From: Clostridium bornimense
GTDB taxonomy: Bacteria; Bacillota; Clostridia; Clostridiales; Clostridiaceae
Length of the DNA: 64,000 nucleotides
Assembly (NCBI RefSeq): GCF_018917145.1
Contig: NZ_JAHLOD010000006.1
Location: 38,206 to 102,205, forward strand
Direction of reading: 5' to 3'
Every line of letters begins with the position of its first letter. Within the stretch, counting starts at the first letter, position 1. Shown one piece after another: positions 34,908 through 43,975 of the stretch. Both the position numbers and the translations under genes were made by a program. The notes below the pieces were generated by a model. The model was not told the origin of the DNA and did no database searches. It saw only the letters and a program-made list of their open reading frames with translations.

Positions 34908-36590
34908 CTAGTCTATACCTAAAATATTTTTAATTTCGTTTTTATAAGGATCAGCCTTAGCACCAAAAATAGCTTGAATTCCGTTTCCTACTTCAACTAC
35001 ACCAGATGCTCCTAATCTCTTAAGTTCTGCCTTATTTACTTTAGATTTATCTTTAACTTCAACTCTTAATCTTGTGATACATGCATCAACACCAACTATA
35101 TTTTCTCCGCCACCTAAAGCTTCTAATACTGCTGGAGCTTTTTCTGCAATCTCACCTTTTCCACTTCCACCATTGTTAGTAGTGTCAGCATTTCCACCTT
35201 TAGATGCTTGATAATCTGCTTTACTATATAATTTTACTTCTTCTTCATCTTCATCTCTACCAGGAGTTTTTAAATCAAACTTCTTAATTATGAATGAGAA
35301 TAATACATAGTATACTACTGCATATATTGCACCAATTAAAAGTACCATATACCAGTTAGTTTTAACGCCTGCACCAGCTGGAAGTAATCCGAATAATGTA
35401 AAGTCGATTACACCACCTGAGAAAGTCATACCAATGAATACATTAAATATATCCATTAACATAAATGATAAACCTGCAAGAACACAGTGTACTCCGTATA
35501 AAGCTGGAGCAACAAATATAAATGTAAATTCTAATGGTTCAGTAATACCAGTTAAGAAAGCTGTAACACCAGCACCTACTAATAATGAACCTACTACTTT
35601 TCTCTTTGATGGAGCAGCACATCTATACATTGCAAAAGCTGCTGCTGGTAAACCAAACATCATGAATGGGAATTTACCTGCCATAAATCTTGTTGTTCCT
35701 GATACAATTGTTTTCATTGTTTCAGTATCAGCACCAACTAAACTTCCCATGCTAGATAATTGAGTAAAGTAAGCTGTGTTTGCACCATCTACTACTTGCC
35801 ATGCACCATTTACTAATATATTACCTTCAACAAAGTTACTGAACCAGAATGGTGTATAGAATACGTGATGTAATCCAAATGGAATTAATGCTCTTTCTAT
35901 TGTTCCATATAAGAATGATCCAATAAATCCTGCATTTTTAACTAACTCTGCTATCACAGATATTCCATCTTGTACTATTGGCCATGCAAATGCAAGTACT
36001 GCCCCTACTACTGCCATTGCTAAAGATGTTACTATTGGCACAAATCTTGATCCTGAGAAGAATCCTATAACTTGTGGTAATTGAATATTATAAAACTTAT
36101 TGTGAAGTATTGATGTTACTAAACCTGTTATAATACCACCAAATACTGACATGTTAAGTGTAAATATACCTACTGATGTTGTAGTATATGTTGCATAATC
36201 TCCAACATTATCAGCAGTTACAACTCCTAATTGAGTTGCTCCTAAACCTAAAAGTGTTGAAATAACTTGATTCATTACAAGGAAACCAAAAACTGAAGCT
36301 AATGCAGCTGTCCCCTTTTCTTTATTCGCAAGTCCTACTGCAACCCCTACTGCAAATAGTATTGGTAAGTTACCAAATATAATATTACCAATGTCATTCA
36401 TTACAGTTAATAATGCATTAACAAAGTCTATATTTACAAACTTTATTAATGGTTGGTAAACAGCTGGTGGATTATCTAATCCAGCAATTCCAAGGAAGGC
36501 TCCACCTATTCCTAATAGGATACCAGCTATTGGTAATGCTGCTATCGGTAACATAATAGCTTTACCAATTCTTTGTAAAAATTTTAGCAT
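34908..36590 (-). CDS. PTS EIICB transporter, glucose/N-acetylglucosamine family (paralogue 2)
   Basis: 560 residues, nearly identical in layout to the 32699-34348 protein: EIIC membrane domain, then EIIB with the phosphocysteine in [15 protein letters not shown]. The main difference is an 11-residue insert in the C-B linker (KGGNADTTNNGGSGKGE) and scattered substitutions. No EIIA domain. The pair is a recent tandem duplication that kept both the gene and its leader, since each copy has its own promoter, RAT switch and terminator. Different sugar preference or different induction could have kept both; which of the two is the ptsG-equivalent cannot be told. Confidence 0.92.
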   Translation of the reverse strand: MLKFLQRIGKAIMLPIAALPIAGILLGIGGAFLGIAGLDNPPAVYQPLIKFVNIDFVNALLTVMNDIGNIIFGNLPILFAVGVAVGLANKEKGTAALASVFGFLVMNQVISTLLGLGATQLGVVTADNVGDYATYTTTSVGIFTLNMSVFGGIITGLVTSILHNKFYNIQLPQVIGFFSGSRFVPIVTSLAMAVVGAVLAFAWPIVQDGISVIAELVKNAGFIGSFLYGTIERALIPFGLHHVFYTPFWFSNFVEGNILVNGAWQVVDGANTAYFTQLSSMGSLVGADTETMKTIVSGTTRFMAGKFPFMMFGLPAAAFAMYRCAAPSKRKVVGSLLVGAGVTAFLTGITEPLEFTFIFVAPALYGVHCVLAGLSFMLMDIFNVFIGMTFSGGVIDFTLFGLLPAGAGVKTNWYMVLLIGAIYAVVYYVLFSFIIKKFDLKTPGRDEDEEEVKLYSKADYQASKGGNADTTNNGGSGKGEIAEKAPAVLEALGGGENIVGVDACITRLRVEVKDKSKVNKAELKRLGASGVVEVGNGIQAIFGAKADPYKNEIKNILGID

Positions 36591-36686
36591 AAATAATTCC
36601 TCCTATAAGCAATCTTTTGTTTCTTAATAGTCTCTCTCTTGTTAAGTTACCCTATTAAGTCTTTTGTTATTCTAATTCTTGCAACA

Positions 36687-36763
36687 AAAAAAGACCAATA
36701 ATAGATATAATAATTTAGTATACCTATAATTAGCCTTTGCCTGCATAATCAGTAACAACGCTT
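36687..36763 (-). promoter_or_regulatory. RAT antiterminator/terminator switch of PTS paralogue 2
   Basis: On the minus strand, GCGTTGTTACTG, a short loop and CAGGCAAAGGCTAA (36763-36729) repeat the RAT seen at 34492-34459. AGGCTAATTATAG then pairs, with wobbles, with CTATTATTGGTCT (36698-36686), followed by TTTTTTT. The first 12 and last 14 RAT bases are the same in both paralogues, while the rest of the leaders has diverged. Confidence 0.85.
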
Positions 36764-36779
36764 GTCTTGCGACTTCTAC

Positions 36780-36808
36780 ATAATATCATGACTTTTTATC
36801 ATTGTAAA
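36780..36808 (-). promoter_or_regulatory. Promoter of PTS paralogue 2
   Basis: On the minus strand, TTTACA (36808-36803) and TATTAT (36785-36780) are spaced 17 bp, the same geometry as for paralogue 1. The rest of the 36591-37045 gap holds the RAT switch, this promoter and the fba promoter; I see nothing else in it. Confidence 0.65.
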
Positions 36809-36935
36809 GGTTTTTCTAAAAAAAATATACTGTAACATCTAACCATATATTGTTTATCTATTCCTAATCACAAAAATAAAAAAATTATTCTAAGATAGGT
36901 AACCGTTTACTATTACCTTATTAGTTAAAAAGGTA

Positions 36936-36964
36936 TTCACTTTTCGATAATTTAAAGTTATAAT
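36936..36964 (+). promoter_or_regulatory. fba promoter
   Basis: TTCACT and TATAAT are spaced 17 bp, about 80 bp ahead of fba. The promoter is bracketed by AGGTATT (36931) and AATACCT (36962), a possible operator dyad. Confidence 0.6.
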
Positions 36965-37045
36965 ACCTCATAGGAAGAAAAATAATTTAACAACAAAATA
37001 TTTTTCTTTGTTTTACAACAAATTTAATTATATGGAGGTTACATA

Positions 37046-37909
37046 ATGTTAGTTTCAGCTAAAGAAATGTTAACAAAAGCAAAAGCAGGTAAATATGCTG
37101 TAGGTCAATTTAACATCAATAACTTAGAATGGACTAAAGCTATTTTATTAACTGCTCAAGAAAACAACTCTCCAGTAATCCTTGGAGTATCTGAAGGTGC
37201 TGGTAAGTACATGGGAGGATATGACGCAATCGTTGGAATGGTTAACGGTTTAATCAAAGACTTAAACATCACTGTTCCTGTTGCTCTTCACTTAGATCAC
37301 GGTAGTTATGAAGGAGCTTTAAAAACAATTGAAGCTGGTTTCTCTTCAGTTATGTTTGATGGTTCTCATTATTCAATAGAAGAAAACATAGAAAAGACTA
37401 AGGAATTAGTTAAATTAACTTCTGAAAAAGGAATCTCTTTAGAGGCAGAAGTTGGTTCAATCGGTGGAGAAGAAGACGGTGTTATCGGTGCTGGTGAAAT
37501 CGCTGATCCACAAGAATGTAAAGCAATTGCTGATTTAGGAGTTACTATGTTAGCTGCTGGTATCGGTAATATCCACGGACAATACCCAGAAAACTGGGCT
37601 GGATTAAGCTTCGAAGCTTTAGATAACATCCAAAAGCTTACTGGTGATATGCCATTAGTTTTACACGGTGGTACTGGAATTCCAGAAGATATGATTAAAA
37701 AAGCTATATCTCTTGGAGTTGCTAAAATCAACGTTAATACTGAATGTCAATTAAGCTTTGCTGCTGCAACTCGTAAATATATAGAAGAAGGTAAAGACTT
37801 ACAAGGTAAAGGATTTGACCCACGTAAGTTATTAGCTCCTGGTTTTGAAGCAATCAAAGCTACAGTTAAAGAAAAAATGGAATTATTCGGTTCTGTTAAC
37901 AAAGCATAA
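37046..37909 (+). CDS. fba: Fructose-1,6-bisphosphate aldolase, class II
   Basis: 287 residues, usual for the class IIB enzyme. It splits fructose-1,6-bisphosphate into glyceraldehyde-3-phosphate and dihydroxyacetone phosphate, using Zn2+. Landmarks: VPVALHLDHGSYEGAL (catalytic Asp and zinc His), SVMFDGSHYSIEENI, EAEVGSIGGEEDGV, GIGNIHGQYP, PLVLHGGTGIPEDMI and KINVNTECQ. The codon use is richer in GGT, GAC and ATC than its neighbours, as expected of a highly expressed glycolytic gene. The ribosome binding site is TGGAGG. Confidence 0.97.
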   Translation: MLVSAKEMLTKAKAGKYAVGQFNINNLEWTKAILLTAQENNSPVILGVSEGAGKYMGGYDAIVGMVNGLIKDLNITVPVALHLDHGSYEGALKTIEAGFSSVMFDGSHYSIEENIEKTKELVKLTSEKGISLEAEVGSIGGEEDGVIGAGEIADPQECKAIADLGVTMLAAGIGNIHGQYPENWAGLSFEALDNIQKLTGDMPLVLHGGTGIPEDMIKKAISLGVAKINVNTECQLSFAAATRKYIEEGKDLQGKGFDPRKLLAPGFEAIKATVKEKMELFGSVNKA

Positions 37910-37921
37910 TAAATAGATAAA

Positions 37922-37966
37922 AAGAGCTATTGCTTACGAATTAATTTTCGTAAGCAATAGCTCTTT
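37922..37966 (+). terminator. Terminator of fba
   Basis: AAAGAGCTATTGCTTACGAA pairs with TTCGTAAGCAATAGCTCTTT with a very short loop. It is followed by T and can work in both directions, also for the convergent bofA gene. Confidence 0.9.
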
Positions 37967-37994
37967 TGCTTTATTGTTATAAAGTAAATTTTAC

Positions 37995-38243
37995 CTACAT
38001 CAGAATACTATATATTAATACTAATATGACTCCTGGTAATCCTAAAAAACCACTTATCAATGCTGTCCAAATATTTACTATAACTGTTATTCCTATATAG
38101 GATCCGAAATAATTAATTACATTCAAAGTAATTATTCCGACAATACCATTAATAAGAATTTTAATAGGTAACTTTAATATTTTTAATATCATATATAACA
38201 ATAAAACTCCAACAACCCCTGAAATTATCAAATCAAAATTCAT
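37995..38243 (-). CDS. bofA: BofA-family pro-sigma-K processing inhibitor
   Basis: 82 residues from the ATG at 38243 (MNFDLIISG), with AAGAAGGTG upstream. Two or three membrane helices fill the protein. The second half has the BofA signature GIVGIITLNVINYFGSYIG and WTALISGFLGLPGVILVLI. In Bacillus, BofA holds the SpoIVFB protease inactive during sporulation. Clostridia keep the family, though the partner protease may differ. It stands alone, with no recombination gene (recR) beside it. Confidence 0.9.
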   Translation of the reverse strand: MNFDLIISGVVGVLLLYMILKILKLPIKILINGIVGIITLNVINYFGSYIGITVIVNIWTALISGFLGLPGVILVLIYSILM

Positions 38244-38466
38244 ATTAAACACCTTCTTGCTAATTATTTATACTAATATATAAAGCACTCTTACATATAA
38301 CTACATCGCTTTATTATATTGCATATTTCTCTTTAAAATTACTTATATTTAATATAATAACATATAATATAAATGAAAATATACATTTTTATATTTTATT
38401 ATAGTAACAACATTAATATCATTTGTATAATATATAAATGAATTATTTATATTAGGGAGAGTTTAA

Positions 38467-39651
38467 ATGTTTATTACAGAAAAAATAGATAATTTTAACA
38501 ATCTATTGAACGACTATATCAAAGATTTACCTACATTATATAAAACTGTTAATTTTTTTCAAAACTCTTTAGATGGTAACCTCTCCTTAGATGGAATTAA
38601 GTTTTATCTAAAGAATTATACAGGCTTATCCGAAAATCAATATAATACCTTATTAGGTTATTTCGAAGAAATATTATCTTTTATGCCAAAAGACAATACT
38701 ATATTAGATGAAAATAAATTAATAAGTGTAGTTATACCTACCTATAATCAAAAAAAATTTCTACAAGAAGCTATCGATAGCGTTTTATCACAATCATATA
38801 AAAATATTGAATTAATAATAATAGATGATGCATCTACCGATGGTACCGAAGAAATAGTAAAATCAAAATATGGTGATAATAATAAAGTTTTTTATTACAA
38901 AAATAGTACAAACTTAGGCACTGGTAAAACTATAGTAAAAGGTTATAATCTAATAAATGGTGATTTCTTTGTGGTAATGGGTCATGATGACTTTTATATT
39001 GATATGGATTTTTTTAAAAACGCTCTAAAATTATATAGAGAACATGAAAATATATCTTTTATATGTGGCGGTGTGCTTATATCTAATATTAAATATCATT
39101 CACTAGAAAAATCAAAAGTAAACTTACCCTTTATAACTAGTGGCAAAAAATACTTTGAAAATTTATTTCTAAATCAATACCAACTTCCTAATTGCTCAAT
39201 TCCTACTATATTCAACAAAAAACTTTTGGATAAAACACGCCCTGGTAATAGTATATCTCTTGATGATGTAGAACTATATATGAAGGCATTATTAACCGGT
39301 AATGCTATAATACTAAATAATTTTGTATCTGTATACAGAATTCATGGAAATAATAGTAGTTTTAATTACCCTATATCCGCTTTATTAAATTCATTTGATT
39401 CAAGATTAGAAATTCTACATTCTGCAATTGATGACTATAATATTGATAAAAACGTTGTGAAAAAAGTACATTCCCGACTACTAAATATTAGTATACCTTG
39501 GTATCTCACTTCTTCAAAAGTTTCTACTGAAGACTATCGACTCCTTATTAATTGGCTAAATTCTAACGCATCAGATTATTTAAGTGATAATATAAATTAT
39601 TTAAATATTCTTTATATAAATAATATCCTTCAGAAAAAGCATTCTTCTTAA
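38467..39651 (+). CDS. GT2 glycosyltransferase
   Basis: 394 residues. After ~70 residues of a helical N-terminal segment, a GT-A domain begins: LISVVIPTYNQKKFLQEAIDSVLSQSYKNIELIIIDDASTDGT, the UDP-sugar site of family GT2. It continues VMGHDDFYI, which stands for the DxD, and a C-terminal acceptor region of mainly helices. No membrane segment, so it works in the cytoplasm. It is the only plus-strand glycosyltransferase at the left edge of the glycan island and has its own terminator at 39672. The sugar and acceptor are unknown. Confidence 0.88.
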   Translation: MFITEKIDNFNNLLNDYIKDLPTLYKTVNFFQNSLDGNLSLDGIKFYLKNYTGLSENQYNTLLGYFEEILSFMPKDNTILDENKLISVVIPTYNQKKFLQEAIDSVLSQSYKNIELIIIDDASTDGTEEIVKSKYGDNNKVFYYKNSTNLGTGKTIVKGYNLINGDFFVVMGHDDFYIDMDFFKNALKLYREHENISFICGGVLISNIKYHSLEKSKVNLPFITSGKKYFENLFLNQYQLPNCSIPTIFNKKLLDKTRPGNSISLDDVELYMKALLTGNAIILNNFVSVYRIHGNNSSFNYPISALLNSFDSRLEILHSAIDDYNIDKNVVKKVHSRLLNISIPWYLTSSKVSTEDYRLLINWLNSNASDYLSDNINYLNILYINNILQKKHSS

Positions 39652-39671
39652 CTTTTTTCAATTATTACTAC

Positions 39672-39712
39672 AAAAAAGATGATTTCTACATAAAATAGAA
39701 ATCATCTTTTTT
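39672..39712 (+). terminator. Terminator between the GT2 gene and the convergent GNAT gene
   Basis: AAAAAAGATGATTTCTA pairs exactly with TAGAAATCATCTTTTTT around a short loop. With A and T runs on both sides, it can act on both strands. Confidence 0.9.
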
Positions 39713-39762
39713 ATTTGTAAGAAAATATATGCTAAAAATTATATTATTCGTAACTCATTAAC

Positions 39763-40224
39763 CTATTTTATTATCGTAAATCCTAATTTTTTATATAAAC
39801 ATATAGCTTCTGTCCTAAAAGAATCTGTTTTCAATACAACTCGCTTTTCACCTTTACTTACCATATATAACATCGCAGCTATAACTACAATTTTAGACAA
39901 TCCTCTTCCTCTAAACTTACTATCCACCGCTACCATATGCAAATAACCTGTTTTTTCACCATATTCAGGTCTATACCAAGCTGTAGCTGTAGCTATGACT
40001 TTCCCTTTATATTTTAAAATAAACACTCTATCTCTAGAATATACACCTTCATTCTTCAAATTTTTATCTATATCACATTGAAAATTAAAAACCTCTGAAA
40101 TCAAGTTTTCCCATTGTTTCTCATCTTCTATGTTTTCAATTACTCCTAAACTATATTCTTTCGGTATATCTAACTTTTCCCTATATCCTACTAAAAATTT
40201 CTCCATAATAATTTTATTTTCCAT
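39763..40224 (-). CDS. GNAT N-acetyltransferase, possibly for the amino sugar made by WecE
   Basis: 153 residues from the ATG at 40224 (MENKIIMEKFLV), 1 bp after the wecE stop, with GGTGGAG upstream. The GNAT core is present: VIATATAWYRPEYGEKTGYLHMVAVDSKFRGRGLSKIVVIAAML, which has the acetyl-CoA loop R-G-R-G-L, and a C-terminal LKTDSFRTEAICLYKKLGF. It transfers an acetyl group from acetyl-CoA to an amine. Since it is coupled to a WecE-type aminotransferase, acetylation of dTDP-4-amino-4,6-dideoxygalactose (the WecD reaction) is a likely job. This is inferred from position; the sequence itself is not diagnostic. Confidence 0.8.
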   Translation of the reverse strand: MENKIIMEKFLVGYREKLDIPKEYSLGVIENIEDEKQWENLISEVFNFQCDIDKNLKNEGVYSRDRVFILKYKGKVIATATAWYRPEYGEKTGYLHMVAVDSKFRGRGLSKIVVIAAMLYMVSKGEKRVVLKTDSFRTEAICLYKKLGFTIIK

Positions 40225-40225
40225 A

Positions 40226-41368
40226 TCATATTTCTCCACCTTTAGTAAAGAATTCTGTAATTTTATTTGTAATATATAAAATATCTTTTTCTTTTAACCC
40301 ATAATACATTGGTAGTCTTAATATTCTTTCACTTTCCTTTGTAGTATACTTATCCTCTCCATAAAATCTTCCGTTCTTTTTTCCAATACTTGATGAATGC
40401 AATGGTATATAATGAAATACTGTAAGCACTCCATTAACTTTTAAATAACGTATTAACTTATCTCTTTCCTTCATATTCTTAACCTTAATATAAAATATAT
40501 GACCATTAATATCACATTCCTTAGGAACACAAGGTAATTCTATTAAAGATTGTTTTTCTAATTTCTTTAGATTTTTATAATAACATTTCCAACTGTTAAC
40601 TCTATCATCATTTATTTCATCAACAATTTCCAATTGCGGATACAAATATGCTACATTTATTTCACTGGGTAAATATGATGATCCTATATCTACCCATGAA
40701 TATTTGTCTACTTCTCCTCTAAAAAACTTACTTCTATCTGTACCTTTTTCTCTAATTATTTCAGCTCTTTCAATAAATCTTTCATCATTTATTAATAGTA
40801 ATCCGCCCTCTCCCATAGAATAATTTTTTGTTTCATGAAAACTATAACAACCAAGATTTCCTATTGTTCCTAAATACCTATTATTATATTTACTCATCAT
40901 TCCTTGCGCCGCATCCTCTACTACATACAAATTATACTTCTTTGCTATTTGCATAATCTTATCCATATTGCATCCAACTCCTGCATAATGGACAGGTATA
41001 ATTACTTTTGTTTTTTCAGTAATTGCTTTTTCTATAATATCTTCATCTATATTCATAGTATCTGGTCTAATATCTACAAATACTATTTTTGCTCCTCGAA
41101 GGACAAATGCATTAACCGTTGATACAAAAGTATATGAAGGTGCAATAACCTCATCTCCTGGCTTTATATCGCATAATAGTGCTGTCATCTCTAATGCATG
41201 GGTACATGAAGTAGTGAAAAGCACCTTTTTAACATTAAATTTCTTCTCAAACCAACTAGAACACTTTTTTGTAAATGCACCATCCCCTGAAATTTTCTTC
41301 AAACTTATAGCAGATTTAATATTATCTATTTCTTTTCCTGTTACAATAGGTTCATTGAAATTAATCAT
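40226..41368 (-). CDS. wecE: WecE/RffA-type dTDP-4-amino-4,6-dideoxygalactose transaminase
   Basis: 380 residues, PLP enzyme of the DegT/DnrJ/EryC1 family. It matches enterobacterial WecE closely along the whole length: SGDGAFTKKCSSWFEKKF, TTSCTHALEMTALLCDIKPGDEVIAPSYTF, RGAKIVFVDIRPDTMNIDE, VVEDAAQGMMSKY, and the PLP lysine in GCYSFHETKNYSMGEGG. It converts dTDP-4-keto-6-deoxyglucose to dTDP-4-amino-4,6-dideoxygalactose with glutamate as amino donor. It is followed immediately by the GNAT gene, so the pair would yield dTDP-Fuc4NAc for a surface glycan. RmlA/RmlB, needed for the precursor, are not in the window. Confidence 0.9.
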   Translation of the reverse strand: MINFNEPIVTGKEIDNIKSAISLKKISGDGAFTKKCSSWFEKKFNVKKVLFTTSCTHALEMTALLCDIKPGDEVIAPSYTFVSTVNAFVLRGAKIVFVDIRPDTMNIDEDIIEKAITEKTKVIIPVHYAGVGCNMDKIMQIAKKYNLYVVEDAAQGMMSKYNNRYLGTIGNLGCYSFHETKNYSMGEGGLLLINDERFIERAEIIREKGTDRSKFFRGEVDKYSWVDIGSSYLPSEINVAYLYPQLEIVDEINDDRVNSWKCYYKNLKKLEKQSLIELPCVPKECDINGHIFYIKVKNMKERDKLIRYLKVNGVLTVFHYIPLHSSSIGKKNGRFYGEDKYTTKESERILRLPMYYGLKEKDILYITNKITEFFTKGGEI

Positions 41369-41384
41369 ATTTGCCTTCCTTAAA

Positions 41385-42815
41385 TTATTGCTTTAAAAAT
41401 AATGCCCAAAATAAATCATTGTTACCAATATTATTATTTATTTTAATATTTTCATTAACAGTATGATTTTTAATTTTACTATATAATTCTTCTATTTTTT
41501 TAGGTATATCACTACAATGCTTCTTTCTTATCTCCAATTGTACATTCTTTTTATTACTGTTAAATTCATTATTTATATAATTGATAGCTTCATCTACATT
41601 ATTAAAACAACATTGCTCTATCTCTTCTCCAGTATCACTAAATAATGGTGCTACATGATTTTTAAATTTTATTATTTGTAGTCCATACATTGCCGCATCT
41701 AGTAACGCTGTAAAACTACTAAACATAAATGAATCTAAATACATATCTGAAATCATATATAATTCTTCAATATTTTCAGTTCTACCTATTACCTTAACCC
41801 TTTCATTTGTGTCTAAACATAATTGTTCCCATTTTCCTTCCCGTTTAGGACCTACAATATATGCTATTGTATCATTAGTCTCAAAAATTATTCTCTTCAA
41901 AATATCAATATAACTATATTGATTAATACTTTTAAACTTATACTCTTCGGCTATTGTCAAAATTACTTTTGTTTTTCTATCTATTCCATATTTATCTCTA
42001 TATTTTTCTTTATCAAAATCTCCTTTTTCACTTAGTGGTACCGGTAATATAAAGGATTCCCTAGCACCTCTTCTTTCAAATGACAACTTTTTTGACTCCT
42101 CACGGCAATCAACAATAACATCAGCAATACTTGATCCTATCCAAAATCTATGATCTGCGTGATTTAAAATAAAAACTGGTGGTCCCCCTTCAACAGCAAA
42201 GGCTAATATCGGAATCGGATCTTGCATATGACAATGTAAAATAACAATATCAGACCAAGAATACGCAATTTTTCTTAATAATGATGCACTTTTCTCATAG
42301 GTTCCATAAAAGTTATTTAGTGAATATACAAAACCACCATGATTTTTTACCTCTTCTATCAATTCCTCTGGTAATGTATTCATTTGCCATGTTGTGATCA
42401 ATGCACTAATAGAATCTTCATCTTTCTTTATCCAGTTCTTCACAAGTTTAGTATGTCCACCTATTTTATATCCTTCACTAATTACATGCAGTATTTTTCT
42501 TTTCGATGTAGTGTAATTCTCCAACATTAACTCTACATCCTGAAAATTATTTTTATCCATATCTATGTTTTTTCCACATATCAAAAGAGCTTTTTCTATA
42601 TCTTCATTACAATATTCTCCTGTTGCTTTATATTGAACATAATCTGCATATTGAAGTGATAAGTTAGCTACCCCTTCAATATCAATATTATTAGCACAAT
42701 TATCAATTTTCTTTATAAGTTCTTCAGTATAAATTCTATTTTCTTTAATTATCTTTTTCCCTTCGTTTATATCAAATAAAAACATATTATCTTTTATATC
42801 ATTAAGATTTTCCAT
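41385..42815 (-). CDS. Glycosyltransferase-like protein (GT4/GT-B fold)
   Basis: 476 residues from the ATG at 42815, with AAGGAG upstream; the open frame is longer but would overlap the previous gene. The N-terminal ~110 residues are helical and unassigned. From about residue 120 there is a GT-B fold: RKILHVISEGYKIGGHTKLVKNWI, DIVILHCHMQDPIPILAF, then the second Rossmann domain KTKVILTIAEEYKFKSIN, ERVKVIGRTENIEELYMISDMYLDSF. The Glu-x7-Glu of GT4 is not clear near AALLDAAMYG, so the donor site is unusual. It belongs to the minus-strand glycan operon that ends with wecE and the GNAT gene. Confidence 0.75.
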   Translation of the reverse strand: MENLNDIKDNMFLFDINEGKKIIKENRIYTEELIKKIDNCANNIDIEGVANLSLQYADYVQYKATGEYCNEDIEKALLICGKNIDMDKNNFQDVELMLENYTTSKRKILHVISEGYKIGGHTKLVKNWIKKDEDSISALITTWQMNTLPEELIEEVKNHGGFVYSLNNFYGTYEKSASLLRKIAYSWSDIVILHCHMQDPIPILAFAVEGGPPVFILNHADHRFWIGSSIADVIVDCREESKKLSFERRGARESFILPVPLSEKGDFDKEKYRDKYGIDRKTKVILTIAEEYKFKSINQYSYIDILKRIIFETNDTIAYIVGPKREGKWEQLCLDTNERVKVIGRTENIEELYMISDMYLDSFMFSSFTALLDAAMYGLQIIKFKNHVAPLFSDTGEEIEQCCFNNVDEAINYINNEFNSNKKNVQLEIRKKHCSDIPKKIEELYSKIKNHTVNENIKINNNIGNNDLFWALFLKQ

Positions 42816-42840
42816 AAAATTCTCCTTAAATTGACTATTA

Positions 42841-43971
42841 CTATATAATCTCACCACCAACTTTTAAATACATAGTAAATTTATCTTTTATTCCTTTGTC
42901 ACTTATTTTATTTCCTAATAATATATAATCAAAAAATCCTTTTGGATATGGTAATTTAGCAGTTCTCACATCATCAATAATGACGTTAAGTACCCCTTTT
43001 GAAACTTTACCTATAACAAAATTCTCTTCTATCCCATATAAATCAACATTTTTATACTTATTTTTCAATTCTAATAATGTTCCTCCTAAACCACATCCTA
43101 CTTCTAAAATGTTTTTCTTCTCATTATTTTTTATATCTATTTTATCAATTAAATTCCATTTAACCGGTGCACCAAATGCTACTTCAAACCCCCATTTTTC
43201 AATAAATTTATAATAATTTGTGCTTATCAAAGCACCTAATCCATCCTTCTTTTTAAAGCTAGCACTTCCAAAGTGATGTACAAAAGTATCCTTACATACT
43301 AATAAGTTATACCCACTACATAATATTCTTATTGAAATATCATCGTCTTCATAATGGCCTGGTGTAAATCTTTCATCTAAAACTCCAACTTTATCAACAA
43401 CTTCTTTTTTTATCAAATAGCAATAACCTATTAACTTAATCCTATATTCCCATAATTCATTATTAGAGATGTTAAATTCATTTGCAAACTCTAACATTTC
43501 ATATATATTGCTATAGTTTATATCAACTTGTTGATTATTTGACACATAATTAGATACAGGTCCTACAGCTCCTATATTAGAATTACTATAAAGTGCTTTA
43601 TTAAGATTTTCTAGCCATCTAGGTGTTACAATGATATCATTATTTAGCAATAAAATATCACCTACAGCAATACTTATCCCTTCATTACAAGCAGCTGTAA
43701 ACCCTAAATTATCTTCATTTAATATTATTTTTAAGTCATCTTGATTGCTAATCCATTCCTTTGTGCCATCTGTAGAATTATTATCTATAACAATAATTTC
43801 ATATGATCCCCTTTTAGTGAACTTTCTAATACTTTCTATGCATAGCTTTGTATATTCTAAACCATTAAATGTAACTATGATAATACTAGTAAATTTACTA
43901 CTCTTATTTGAATGAATATATTCAAAATTATTTATTGCCTTTAAATCATTTTGTAAGTTTTTAACCTCCAT
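42841..43971 (-). CDS. GT2 glycosyltransferase fused to a short methyltransferase-like domain
   Basis: 376 residues. Residues 25-260 are a GT2 domain: FTSIIIVTFNGLEYTKLCIESIRKFTKRGSYEIIVIDNNSTDGT, then DILLLNNDIIVTPRWLENL and the acceptor region PGHYEDDDISIRILCSGY. From about residue 288 a SAM-binding motif I follows, KNILEVGCGLGGTLLELKNKY, but the protein stops soon after (LKVGGEII). A paralogue at 47059-48483 continues ~90 residues further, so here the methyltransferase part is short or truncated. It overlaps nothing and is spaced 4 bp from the GT4 gene upstream. Confidence 0.85.
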   Translation of the reverse strand: MEVKNLQNDLKAINNFEYIHSNKSSKFTSIIIVTFNGLEYTKLCIESIRKFTKRGSYEIIVIDNNSTDGTKEWISNQDDLKIILNEDNLGFTAACNEGISIAVGDILLLNNDIIVTPRWLENLNKALYSNSNIGAVGPVSNYVSNNQQVDINYSNIYEMLEFANEFNISNNELWEYRIKLIGYCYLIKKEVVDKVGVLDERFTPGHYEDDDISIRILCSGYNLLVCKDTFVHHFGSASFKKKDGLGALISTNYYKFIEKWGFEVAFGAPVKWNLIDKIDIKNNEKKNILEVGCGLGGTLLELKNKYKNVDLYGIEENFVIGKVSKGVLNVIIDDVRTAKLPYPKGFFDYILLGNKISDKGIKDKFTMYLKVGGEII

Positions 43972-43975
43972 TCAT

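Noticed and set aside
34742..34933. 63-codon plus-strand open frame between the PTS genes
   Set aside because: It lies in the repeat-like block and runs into the antisense of the second PTS gene; no ribosome binding site, no family.
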